From Thermoplasmata archaeon (lineage in GTDB: Archaea > Thermoplasmatota > Thermoplasmata > RBG-16-68-12 > SOIM01): 64,000 nt of DNA. Shown here piece by piece: positions 1-7,859 of this stretch (positions are counted from its first letter, which is position 1; each line of letters starts with the position of its first letter). Where the stretch lies: assembly GCA_023140195.1 (NCBI GenBank), contig JAGLME010000008.1:54890-118889 (forward strand), in the 5' to 3' direction. The notes beneath the pieces are model-generated. The model did not search any database. It saw only the letters and a list, made by a program, of their open reading frames with translations, and was not told the DNA's origin. The translations under genes were made by a program, and so were the position numbers.

Positions 1-895
1 CTTTGGCCATGTCGCGAAAGGTCCTATCCAGATATTCTTTCGTAGGTTGACAACCCTCTCTAGGGCGACTCTTGCCTGACTTGATGTAATCCAACGTGAA
101 ATTCATGAGCTCTATCTCTGATCGCCTTTCTTCTTTCAGAGTGAGAACGATGCACTGAATCTCGTCATCGCTAAGGGGTGGAGTGGATGGCGAGAAGTCA
201 GGCGACTCCGCTCTGAAAACTGGCGATTGCAGGTTTGAGAATCTCAGACCGTCTTTGGTGATCCCGAACTCAAGTCTATCTGAATCTTCACTTCGTCTCA
301 CTGCCAAATAGCCCATCATTACGGCCATTCCATAGTAGTTTCCTTTCCCATCAAGACCGCCAATGAATTGCTTTTCGTATCTTGTGATGCTCTTTGAATC
401 GTTCCTTGGAAAACCTGCAGAAAGTTTCTGACCTCTAGGTCTGCGGTGGTGTTTGTCTACAGCCTCAAGTCGCTCTCTCGTTTCAACAGCGTCCTTGAGA
501 AGCCTGTTCATTACAATGTCATACCTCATCCATGGTTTCCCCTCTTCCGATGCCATCCTCGAAAACTCAAGCACAATCTGCTTCAGACACAAGTACTTGT
601 TCTGTGTACCCCAAAAGGGAAAACTGTCATCAATCTGTGGAGCACTGACTGTCCTAATCCTCCGTGATTTCTTCGGCCTCGGGGGACTCTCATCCTCTGT
701 GATGCCTTCAGCAGACTTCGTCTGGGATTGGACCAAAGATTCCAATGTGGGAATCTGGGATATGTCACCTTCCAGGTTAATCTGATTCTGTATTGCAAGA
801 TTGACAAAATGAGAGAGTGATGAGAAAGTCTCCGCAGCCAACAAGCTCCGGATTCTCTTCATATCATCACTACTAATATCCACTATGACTTTCAT
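1..895 (-). CDS. Ribbon-helix-helix-like protein, C-terminus cut by window edge
   Basis: Reading the minus strand from the ATG at 895 gives 298 codons without a stop, running off the left edge. The N-terminus (MKVIVDISSDDMKRI, then two predicted helices ending LSHFVNLAIQNQI) has the strand-helix-helix pattern of CopG/Arc-type DNA-binding proteins. About residues 60-85 are charged and rich in Pro/Lys/Arg, as in a linker. The remaining ~200 residues match nothing I recognise. A TATA box about 25 nt upstream points to a leaderless transcript. The DNA-binding role is inferred from the N-terminal pattern only; the rest is of unknown function. It lies next to nuclease-like genes, so it could be a regulator of an accessory module. 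Confidence 0.7.
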   Translation of the reverse strand, partial: MKVIVDISSDDMKRIRSLLAAETFSSLSHFVNLAIQNQINLEGDISQIPTLESLVQSQTKSAEGITEDESPPRPKKSRRIRTVSAPQIDDSFPFWGTQNKYLCLKQIVLEFSRMASEEGKPWMRYDIVMNRLLKDAVETRERLEAVDKHHRRPRGQKLSAGFPRNDSKSITRYEKQFIGGLDGKGNYYGMAVMMGYLAVRRSEDSDRLEFGITKDGLRFSNLQSPVFRAESPDFSPSTPPLSDDEIQCIVLTLKEERRSEIELMNFTLDYIKSGKSRPREGCQPTKEYLDRTFRDMAK

Positions 896-915
896 AATAT
901 TAGTAATTACATGGT

Positions 916-925
916 AATATATAAA
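916..925 (-). promoter_or_regulatory. TATA box for the RHH-like gene
   Basis: On the minus strand the sequence reads TTTATATATT, centred about 25 nt before the ATG at 895. That spacing fits an archaeal promoter with transcription starting at or next to the start codon. The surrounding 900-960 stretch is very AT-rich. Confidence 0.55.
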
Positions 926-1016
926 GTCTTGCTTAATAACATTATTTGTTTACTTATTATCCTATGGTAACTCCCAGTCAAAGAAGAACAATGCGCCTCG
1001 AGGGGACACTACACCC

Positions 1017-1148
1017 ATGAATCACACCAAGGTGTTTGGACAATTCCTCAGAAAGAAAGTCCATTTCACCGCAATGCTTATGTCGAGAAGGAATCGCCCT
1101 GACAACCTTAAGAAGGGAGTTCAACATATTGTCTGGGTGGTGACCTGA
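1017..1148 (+). CDS. Possible 43-residue leader ORF before the nuclease gene
   Basis: ATG at 1017 opens a 43-codon frame (begins MNHTKVFGQFLRKK, ends VQHIVWVVT) whose TGA overlaps the ATG of the next gene as TGATG. This overlap is typical of translational coupling. The peptide is basic and matches no family I know. No strong ribosome-binding site precedes it, so it could be chance. The exact stop/start overlap is the main reason for listing it. Confidence 0.3.
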   Translation: MNHTKVFGQFLRKKVHFTAMLMSRRNRPDNLKKGVQHIVWVVT

Positions 1149-2611
1149 TGAGCACAGATATCCCAGATTTTGGGAGGTTAGTCGACAAGTATACCAGAAA
1201 TGCAGCTAGGTACGTATTCGAACTACTTGTTCAGGATCTTGTCATTACAGAGATGCCGGATGCAAAGGCTATTCGTCCGAACCCGGGCGACAGTGGGATT
1301 GACGCTTTTGTTGGAACTTACGGGAATATGCTCACGGTTTTCCAGTCGAAGTTCTTCATTGAAGGACTGAAGAACTCTCAGAAGGATCAGATTCGTAGGT
1401 CGTTTCAAAGAGTCTATTCGGACAAGGACACTACCCCCACCAATTGGATTCTGGTCATCCCCATAGACTTGGACTTAGAGGAGCAGAAGTGGTTTGATCA
1501 ATGGAAGCGCAAGCAAGATATCGACATCGACTACTGGGGCGCCACTCGTCTCAGGGCGCTTTTGGCCAAGTACCCATGGTTCATTGAAAGGTACTTCAAG
1601 ACTGGGACAGAGGCGATTAATGCCAAAGTCATTGAAGTCTTGACGGCGATGTCAGAAGGACTCGCCAGAATGACCAGAGAGCCAAAACCACATATTGGCT
1701 TTTTGGATGAAAGCGATGTTCTCACCGATGTATTGGATGTTGGCTTCTTTGACAAGGACCTTGAGTACAAACAAACACTATCTAGTCAGATATCGAAGTC
1801 AGACTATCTTCTTGACAGGGAGAGACTTGGCAGAGAATATGGAGATCTCGTTGAGCCCGAGGAAATCGATGCTCATTTTGAGTCTTATACGCAGGAATGG
1901 AACACGTTCAAGGAGGATTTGGAGAGCAAGTTTGAAAGCAAGGCTGGATACGCAAATCAACATTTCATATTCCCTGCGGTGGAGAATGCCGGAACGACGC
2001 CGTTAGTTAACGCCCATATCACGATGAAGTTCCCGTCAAGCATCATCCTAAGTAAAGACGAAAACGCGGATGTGAGTTTGGACTCACCACCGATAAGCCT
2101 AGATACGAGGATTTTTGAACTTCATTTTTCACGATTGAAAAAGAGAAATGAAGCAGACCAACCCTCTCAACTTCTTGCTCCATTTGGCCCATATCCTGAT
2201 TTGATGGCTTCGATTAGTAGATTAGATCCGCTGTTCCAACAGTTGCAGCACCTAGCCGGAGCTGCGGCTCTTCCTCTGAGCACCTCCTACTACCCAATAG
2301 ACGCCCATATTCCATCTCTGTCAATTCCACCCTTGGTTTACGCTCAGACCAAGCCGACTAGATCCAGTATAGAAATCGACTCGTCTTCCAATACCGCGAG
2401 CTTTTGGCTCAGGAAAGTAATGCACGATTACCACATCAATTATCCTTATGATGGATTTTTCGTTGAGGTGAGGTCTCTGGAACCTGTTAGTATATATTGC
2501 GAAATCATTGCGGACAATCTCCCCAGTAGGGTGAGCAAAGAACTGGAAATACGGCTTTCGGGCAGGGGAATACTTCATTTGCCAGAATGGAGTCCTTTTC
2601 ACGAAGATTGA
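1148..2611 (+). CDS. PD-(D/E)XK nuclease-like protein (Mrr-like N-terminus), unknown C-terminus
   Basis: This 487-residue protein has an N-terminal restriction-endonuclease-like fold signature. There is an acidic residue near E35, then GDSGIDAF with D52, then FQSKFF with Q66/K68: the D...(Q/E)xK catalytic pattern of Mrr and related PD-(D/E)XK nucleases. Residues ~75-150 continue in the style of restriction-type domains (NWILVIPIDL, WGATRLRALL). The C-terminal ~300 residues are unrecognised and carry a conserved-looking FFVEVRS segment near the end. The start is the ATG at 1148, preceded by GGTGGTGA at 1136-1143. Nuclease activity is inferred from the motif; a defence role is a guess from the neighbouring genes. 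Confidence 0.75.
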   Translation: MSTDIPDFGRLVDKYTRNAARYVFELLVQDLVITEMPDAKAIRPNPGDSGIDAFVGTYGNMLTVFQSKFFIEGLKNSQKDQIRRSFQRVYSDKDTTPTNWILVIPIDLDLEEQKWFDQWKRKQDIDIDYWGATRLRALLAKYPWFIERYFKTGTEAINAKVIEVLTAMSEGLARMTREPKPHIGFLDESDVLTDVLDVGFFDKDLEYKQTLSSQISKSDYLLDRERLGREYGDLVEPEEIDAHFESYTQEWNTFKEDLESKFESKAGYANQHFIFPAVENAGTTPLVNAHITMKFPSSIILSKDENADVSLDSPPISLDTRIFELHFSRLKKRNEADQPSQLLAPFGPYPDLMASISRLDPLFQQLQHLAGAAALPLSTSYYPIDAHIPSLSIPPLVYAQTKPTRSSIEIDSSSNTASFWLRKVMHDYHINYPYDGFFVEVRSLEPVSIYCEIIADNLPSRVSKELEIRLSGRGILHLPEWSPFHED

Positions 2612-2781
2612 ACATTAGGGAGATTCTCCCGGTCAAAAGTATGGATCAAATGTTGAACCTTTTGGAGAGAATGTTAGAATCTCACTGTCCAAGCACAATC
2701 GTCTAGGGAAGAACCGTCACATCATTGAATCTAGGACCGCAGAGGAATCTCAAATGGTCAGTACTGATCAGAAAAATCGGC

Positions 2782-3501
2782 CTACAGGTAACGGTACATT
2801 GTAGGATCAACTTTTCCAACCGATGACCAGACTAATATCCTGTTCGCATGAAGAACCGTCATTATGCTTCTCGCTGTATCTGCGAGATGGGCAGTTTGCG
2901 TCTCGATTTCGTCACCCTCAGCCAATCGAGTATCTATTCCTTTGTCCCTCTTCAGCCACTGAATTCCCAAATACTGCTCCTGTTTTTCTTTGAGCCTTAG
3001 TTCACTCAACCAGTATCTCCCGCCATGCTTGGATGCGTTGTAGAAATCGTGGTATTCTTCCCAGAATTCTCTCAGTCTGTTGAGCTTTTCTCTCAGTAGT
3101 TCTCTGCTCTTCTTCATTTTCTTTTTGATGGTTCTAGAATCAGGCACTGGTGTCCAGAATGAAGGAGAGCAGAATGACAGAGTATTGCTCAGCTCATCCT
3201 CAGTCAACGAGTCTATCCGAGAATAGAAGTCGTGAACTTGTTTGGTTCTGTATTTCAGTATTCTGTTGGTGAAATCTGCCACATTTGTTTCCTGGCAAGC
3301 AAGGCAATAGGCCCCAACGGCTTCTTCGTATTGCATCAATGTCTGGATCATGGCGACCCTCAGAATAGCCCGTGTGTCAATACCTCGGGCTTGTGCTTGA
3401 ATCTCAATAGATGCATTTCGTAGAGTCATAGCAAGGAAATAGTAGTGGGTCGTCAGATCTCTATCAAACAGTTTCAACGAGAAATCTCTATTCTTTCTCA
3501 T
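2782..3501 (-). CDS. Hypothetical helical protein with NxxKHG motif
   Basis: About 239 residues, predicted mostly alpha-helical and highly charged in the middle (a Lys/Arg/Glu-rich helix near residues 125-150), followed by FYNASKHGGRYW. The N-x-x-K-H-G motif recalls uncharacterised HEPN-like or Abi-associated proteins, but I cannot assign a family. The ATG at 3501 is preferred over the upstream in-frame TTG (3537) because GGAG lies about 7 nt before it. The gene points away from its nuclease-like neighbour. No signal peptide or membrane segment is visible. Function unknown. Confidence 0.65.
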   Translation of the reverse strand: MRKNRDFSLKLFDRDLTTHYYFLAMTLRNASIEIQAQARGIDTRAILRVAMIQTLMQYEEAVGAYCLACQETNVADFTNRILKYRTKQVHDFYSRIDSLTEDELSNTLSFCSPSFWTPVPDSRTIKKKMKKSRELLREKLNRLREFWEEYHDFYNASKHGGRYWLSELRLKEKQEQYLGIQWLKRDKGIDTRLAEGDEIETQTAHLADTARSIMTVLHANRILVWSSVGKVDPTMYRYL

Positions 3502-3789
3502 ACGACGCACTCCAAATAGTATGCTCCTGCACTTCAACCCTGAGTGCTGACTTTTGTGAGCGTTTGGCCCTAACAGAGTCGAGCAAATAAGGGTTTTGGG
3601 AACAGAACAAGGACGAATTCATTTCCCACTCTCAATTCTCACTTTGTTATTTCCCATTTTTCAAGATGCGATTTGGACTCTAGAAACACTGGTTAGGTCT
3701 AATCCTACAGTTCTCAGTGATTTATCGGACAAGGCTTATTAGACTGTTCATGCTCTCAGAACCCAATTACTGAAGAGGGAGAAAACATC

Positions 3790-3930
3790 ATGGATGAAGA
3801 ACTACACCACAGATTCGACCTACTGGAGGAAGACATGAAAGAACTAAAGAGAGATCTATCTGGTCGATTCAGACGACTTGAGGAGAAGCTCGAACGTCTA
3901 ACTAAAGCTCTGCATGGTAGAACTCGCTAG
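3790..3930 (+). CDS. 46-residue coiled-coil peptide overlapping the next gene
   Basis: ATG at 3790 follows GAGGGAGAAAACATC, which contains a usable ribosome-binding site. It encodes a 46-residue, extremely charged amphipathic helix with leucines at heptad spacing (LLEEDMKELK, FRRLEEKLERL). The frame overlaps the start of the next gene (ATG 3914) by 17 nt, suggesting coupled translation. Small paired coiled-coil proteins like this often act as partners of the adjacent product, but no function can be assigned. Confidence 0.5.
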   Translation: MDEELHHRFDLLEEDMKELKRDLSGRFRRLEEKLERLTKALHGRTR

Positions 3931-4600
3931 AAACCTTTTTGACGCTCAGCCCCAGCTAATGAACGTGTTCGTGAGCGTGGGCAAAGCGCTTAGTATCATG
4001 ACGGAATCATTCTCTCGGGAGGTGACGGTTTTGGAAACAGATATCCCTAAGAAGTTATTGACAGCTATGTACGTTGTGAGTTCTCCGCAGGAGGCACATT
4101 CATTTGACTGGGGATTTGTGCTTCCGGTGATGGAACAACTCGACGAGCTCGGCGAGGAGTACTTGCTGGCCTACAGCCACTATGTGAACGATGGGAGAGA
4201 AGAAATGCCGGATAATTATCTGAGATTCAGGTTGTTTGGGGTGCCAGAGACCATTGAGCATTTCCGCAGGATTGAGGCTGAACTCCTAGTCAAATTAGGA
4301 TACACCCAGGACAAAGATGACTTCTCTTTTGACAGTCAGGCCGAAGTCTATGGGATTACCGTAGATGAGATGATGAGGATCTTCGAACTCTGGAACGAGA
4401 CAGCGCGGCTAAAGATGGGGCTAATCAAGTTGTGGCTTGAGGGCGATGGAGAATCGTGGAAGGAAGGAACACACTATGCTCTGAACACACTGGGTCTCAG
4501 CCAGATGGTACAGATCTCTACTGAATCAATTGCTTTGGAATACCCCGAAGAAGAATACTTCAGGAACCGGAATTTCCCTCAGAGAGGAAGTACACCTTGA
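3914..4600 (+). CDS. Hypothetical protein, possibly frameshifted at its 3' end
   Basis: 228 residues, acidic, mostly helical, no recognisable domain, signal peptide or membrane segment. The C-terminus as read (FRNRNFPQRGSTP) looks unlike the rest. In the +1 frame, coding-like sequence continues for another ~100 nt (ISLREEVHLEYYL ... MVQNPTWY, stop at 4697). This suggests either a single-base indel near 4562-4590 or a small overlapping ORF. The start overlaps the 46-residue coiled-coil gene, so the two are probably co-translated. Function unknown. Confidence 0.65.
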   Translation: MVELARNLFDAQPQLMNVFVSVGKALSIMTESFSREVTVLETDIPKKLLTAMYVVSSPQEAHSFDWGFVLPVMEQLDELGEEYLLAYSHYVNDGREEMPDNYLRFRLFGVPETIEHFRRIEAELLVKLGYTQDKDDFSFDSQAEVYGITVDEMMRIFELWNETARLKMGLIKLWLEGDGESWKEGTHYALNTLGLSQMVQISTESIALEYPEEEYFRNRNFPQRGSTP

Positions 4601-4697
4601 ATATTATCTAACACCTGAAGGAGAAATCGCTCACAGAGAGTATGAGGAAGTCCACCAAGCAATAGCAGAAATGGTTCAAAACCCAACCTGGTATTAA
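4563..4697 (+). pseudogene. Out-of-frame continuation of the 3914-4600 gene
   Basis: In the frame shifted by one base from the preceding gene, 44 codons read as a well-formed acidic sequence (EIAHREYEEVHQAIAEMVQ) ending at TAA 4695-4697. No ATG or GTG opens this frame nearby; the closest candidate is a TTG at 4530. The simplest reading is that it is the original C-terminus of the upstream gene, separated by a frameshift, either real or a sequencing error. Confidence 0.35.
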
Positions 4698-4711
4698 TCT
4701 CGCCGGGCCTA

Positions 4712-4790
4712 CTGTTCGATTGTCCTCTTCGCAGCCCTCACCGTACTCTTCATCAACATCGTAATCCTCATCGACCCCACGCCACCAGCA
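4712..4790 (-). pseudogene. Displaced 3'-end fragment of folD (direct repeat copy 1)
   Basis: On the minus strand this encodes GVGSMRITMLMKSTVRAAKR plus TIEQ, nearly identical to the FolD C-terminus. About 68 of 78 nt match 6789-6866 in the same orientation. The codon at the position of the folD stop is CAG here, so the stop is lost. Nothing else of folD follows upstream. It looks like the old 3' end of folD pushed ~2.08 kb away by an insertion. Confidence 0.8.
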
Positions 4791-4860
4791 TGGAAGGGGT
4801 GAAGACCGCCAGCATCGACATGGTCTGTGGGTCGAAACATTATTTAGCCATGAGTTCCGA

Positions 4861-6633
4861 TTGGATTTGACACACTTGAGCAGCAGAACATTCCGTAATA
4901 AGGCTGATATCGGCCGAGAATTGCCACCTATTAAGTCACATGCATCAAATCTTATCAGGGAATTCGATAAGAACGAATTGATGGCATTCTCGCTCAGTGT
5001 CATGAGTGGGCTCAATGATCTGAAACTCAATGTACAGACTGGTTGGTATGGCATCGCCGATGACCCTTTGAGGTCACTGATAATGAGGCATCTCAGAGAT
5101 TGGGATACTTATCTGGACTTCGTGATTAGCTATGCTTGGGATTACTTACCCCCTTCTACAAGACATCCAGGCCAACCGCCAGCTGTTCTTCTTTCATTAG
5201 TCAAGGGTCCACATGAATTCTCTGAAGCTTTCGTCAAGGAGAAGATCGACAAGGGACAATATGATGGCGAGAAGGATATGATTGTGGGTCAACCATTCAC
5301 TGTTGCTGGTCGACCTGGTACGGTCATCTTTGTGGTAAGGAATGTACTGAAAACGTCCTACCAAGAATTGGTGGAAAGGTGGCTGGATGTGAGAAAACTG
5401 CTTGCAGATTTCAAGAGAGTCGGCACTGCTCTCAGATACGGTGGCGAACTCTGGTTGGACGACGTAGGCCTCCATCACCCTGCACAGAAGGTGGTGGATG
5501 ATGAGGAAGTTGTGAGAGAACTGACTGCGAATGGCTATCTGTCAAGTGAGCTCTACCTTCCTCATAAATGGGCAACCGACCTGACAGATGTTGGACAGGT
5601 CACCATGGAAAAGGCAGTAGTCGGGAAAGGAGCTCTCAATAGGAGACTCCTGAGAGAGGAAACCAATGCAATTCTCAGAGACTTTGGGTCATTACCACGA
5701 TTCCCTGAGATATTCAAGAACATGATGAACATGCCACTTGAAGAGTTCATGAAGTTGACTCATGAAGTGGCGATGTTGGGCTATTCCAGGCCATCAACTG
5801 TATTCATCGGTCGACCAGCCAGGGTAATCAACAAGCTTTCCAAGAAGACGAAGTTGAAGAAGAGACAGATTGCCAAGATGCTGGATGTTCTTCACACGAG
5901 GGGAAGAGGAGTCCGCTTCAGACCGATTCTTCGTCTATCTAGAGACCTTTGGCTCACGAGCTTCGATTGGGCCGCAACATACAAACTGATCGCCCTAAAC
6001 CTCTGCTTTCTTGGCCCTTACGAGTTTGATCTCCGTGGTAAGGCGTTCGAACGGCGATGCAGGAAGAGGCTAAGTGACGAAGGGTTCGCTGTATACCCAA
6101 ATCGGATTGAGATTCGCTTTCCACCGCCTTTGGAGGAAGCTTTCGCGGATACCTTCGGGATTAGAAAGAAGAAATCAGATATCGACTTATTGGCCCACAG
6201 TAATGGGGTCATATTGATTGGTGAGTGCAAAGAAATCAAACCCAACATCAAGAAATCATATCGCGAGAAGCTTCTCAGACGTCTCCAACACAGCAGAAGA
6301 CAGTTAGAGCTCATTTCAAGTTGGATGGCCTCGTCTGAAGCGAACCTGCGGTGCCTGATTTCCAGAAAGATACTCAGCAGCATAGGGGTCGACAGGAGAA
6401 GCAGACTCATGTTGATACCAATATTCTTGGTCAGCTATGATATGCAACTCCCCAAGGAGGGTGCGCTGACAGCCAGATATGAACGTCTAAAGGGAATTGG
6501 GGAATTGCCGAGTACGATCAGCCATCTGAGTACTCAAGACCTGCAAGGTACCTGTGTTGAGTTGGCTTTCGAGATTTGGGGAACCGATTGTACCATTCGG
6601 AGTTTTCCTGTGCAAACTCATAATCACGTGTAG
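4861..6633 (+). CDS. PD-(D/E)XK nuclease-domain protein, 590 residues, orphan
   Basis: The C-terminal third carries a clear PD-(D/E)XK signature: RGKAFERRCRKRL (conserved Glu on the first helix), KKSDIDLLA (catalytic Asp), then ILIGECKEIKP (ExK), at about residues 395-460. It is followed by a basic helix. The N-terminal ~380 residues are unrecognised. The frame is open upstream through the folD fragment, with no ATG or GTG seen from about 4780 to 4861. TTG 4861 is therefore only a best guess, and the next in-frame ATG is 4981. The gene is the only one between the two folD 3'-end copies. It may be a cargo or defence nuclease; the motif supports nuclease, the biological role is unknown. Confidence 0.75.
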   Translation: MDLTHLSSRTFRNKADIGRELPPIKSHASNLIREFDKNELMAFSLSVMSGLNDLKLNVQTGWYGIADDPLRSLIMRHLRDWDTYLDFVISYAWDYLPPSTRHPGQPPAVLLSLVKGPHEFSEAFVKEKIDKGQYDGEKDMIVGQPFTVAGRPGTVIFVVRNVLKTSYQELVERWLDVRKLLADFKRVGTALRYGGELWLDDVGLHHPAQKVVDDEEVVRELTANGYLSSELYLPHKWATDLTDVGQVTMEKAVVGKGALNRRLLREETNAILRDFGSLPRFPEIFKNMMNMPLEEFMKLTHEVAMLGYSRPSTVFIGRPARVINKLSKKTKLKKRQIAKMLDVLHTRGRGVRFRPILRLSRDLWLTSFDWAATYKLIALNLCFLGPYEFDLRGKAFERRCRKRLSDEGFAVYPNRIEIRFPPPLEEAFADTFGIRKKKSDIDLLAHSNGVILIGECKEIKPNIKKSYREKLLRRLQHSRRQLELISSWMASSEANLRCLISRKILSSIGVDRRSRLMLIPIFLVSYDMQLPKEGALTARYERLKGIGELPSTISHLSTQDLQGTCVELAFEIWGTDCTIRSFPVQTHNHV

Positions 6634-6787
6634 GCAGCCTTATGCACGCTTCCACATTCGCCAGGGTCCCGCTCGGTCCAAACTCGGACAACTCAACAGA
6701 CTCTTGTCGTTTGTGTGACCAACCCAAAGGTCAGATAGCACGACCTCCGCTTCGTGAAAGGGACGGAGACGCGAAAACCAAGAGTCC

Positions 6788-6866
6788 CTATTCAATCGTC
6801 CTCTTCGCCGCCCTCACCGTATTCTTCATCAACATCGTGATCGTCATCGGCCCCACACCACCAGGA
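6788..6866 (-). repeat. Intact folD 3' end (direct repeat copy 2)
   Basis: This is the true folD 3' end, including its TAG stop (6788-6790). It is the partner of the displaced copy at 4712-4790, same orientation, 10 mismatches in 78 nt, start-to-start distance 2,076 nt. Together they bracket the orphan nuclease gene like att-type flanks. Confidence 0.75.
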
Positions 6867-7666
6867 ACCGGTGAGATCGCCTTCGCCTTGGGCTCCACCT
6901 CATCGAACGCAACATCTCCGACCAGCCTGTAACCCTTCTCCCTGGTGTCATCATCGATCCTGTTCACGCCCACATCAATGACGACCACACCTTCCTTCAC
7001 CATGTCCCCAGTGATAGTTCCAGGCCATCCGGTCGCGGCAATGATTATGTCCGCCTTCTTAGTGTACTTCGCAACATCATCCGTTCCAGTATGACAAATG
7101 GTCACAGTTGCGTTGGCGCCCTCCTTCTTCTGCATCAGGATGTTCATAATGGGCTTTCCAACGATGTTGCTCCTTCCAACGATTACCACATGCTTCCCCG
7201 CTGGATCATTGCCGCTTCGAATGAGCATCTGCTGTATCCCGGCCGGCGTGCAAGGCAAAAAGTCCGGATCTCCGATCATCAACCTTCCCACGTTCACCGG
7301 ATGAAAACCGTCAACGTCCTTCATCGGATCTATCGCGTACAGAATCTTCGTCTCGTTCATGTGCTTGGGCAACGGCAGCTGCACCAGTATCCCGTGCACC
7401 GCAGGGTCGTTGTTGAACTCCTCGATCAGTTCCAGAACCTTCTCTTCAGGAGCATCCGCAGGCAGTTCGATCGTATCCTCGACTATCCCCAGCCTCTCGC
7501 ACGCCTTCCCTTTGTTACGAACATAAACGTGCGAAGCTGGGTCATCACCAACAAGTATGACCCTCAACCCGGGCGTAACGCCCTTCGCCTTCAGTTCCTC
7601 GACCTCTACCTTCAGCTCTTCCTCGATCTTCTTCTTGATATCCTTACCGCGTATGAGTTCCGCCAT
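6788..7666 (-). CDS. folD: Bifunctional methylene-THF dehydrogenase / methenyl-THF cyclohydrolase
   Basis: FolD interconverts 10-formyl-THF, methenyl-THF and methylene-THF with NAD(P)+. 292 residues, normal family length. Visible hallmarks are the YxxxK catalytic motif in YVRNKGKACERLG, DVDGFHPVNVG, the nucleotide-binding GRSNIVGKP and the C-terminal PGGVGPMT. ATG 7666 is chosen because GGAGGA lies directly upstream on the minus strand; the longer frame to 7759 adds a non-conserved tail. It is divergent from fhs, the previous step of the same pathway. Its 3' end is duplicated 2 kb away. A tetrahydrofolate route is unusual in archaea, most of which use tetrahydromethanopterin. Confidence 0.95.
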   Translation of the reverse strand: MAELIRGKDIKKKIEEELKVEVEELKAKGVTPGLRVILVGDDPASHVYVRNKGKACERLGIVEDTIELPADAPEEKVLELIEEFNNDPAVHGILVQLPLPKHMNETKILYAIDPMKDVDGFHPVNVGRLMIGDPDFLPCTPAGIQQMLIRSGNDPAGKHVVIVGRSNIVGKPIMNILMQKKEGANATVTICHTGTDDVAKYTKKADIIIAATGWPGTITGDMVKEGVVVIDVGVNRIDDDTREKGYRLVGDVAFDEVEPKAKAISPVPGGVGPMTITMLMKNTVRAAKRTIE

Positions 7667-7810
7667 TTCCTTCCTCCTCCCGGGAGACATAATCCAAATC
7701 GTCGCAATTCGTTTGGCATTCAACGAAAACGGTAACCAATACTTAATCATTCTTCTCATCAGGTCTGGATGTCGATTCTTCGTCAGCGTATTTCGAACAT
7801 CGGCAGATTA

Positions 7811-7820
7811 GTTTTTTATA
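7811..7820 (+). promoter_or_regulatory. TATA box and RBS for fhs
   Basis: GTTTTTTATA at 7811-7820, about 45 nt before the TTG start, with a strong ribosome-binding site GGGGTGAGG at 7849-7857. It lies in the 193-nt divergent folD/fhs spacer, which must hold both promoters. Confidence 0.5.
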
Positions 7821-7859
7821 CGCCGACCATAATGTCCGCAACTACAAAGGGGTGAGGAG

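Noticed and set aside
2618..2630. GGGAGATTCTCCC palindrome after the first nuclease gene
   Set aside because: Only 6-bp arms, no T-run and no nearby promoter; too weak to call an operator or terminator.
4608..5054. 148-codon minus-strand frame spanning the folD fragment
   Set aside because: It reads the folD repeat in the wrong frame and is Ser/Arg/Cys-rich without motif. The real content is the folD 3' remnant and the start of the nuclease gene.
7091..7735. 214-codon plus-strand frame
   Set aside because: Antisense to folD, a shadow of its codon pattern.
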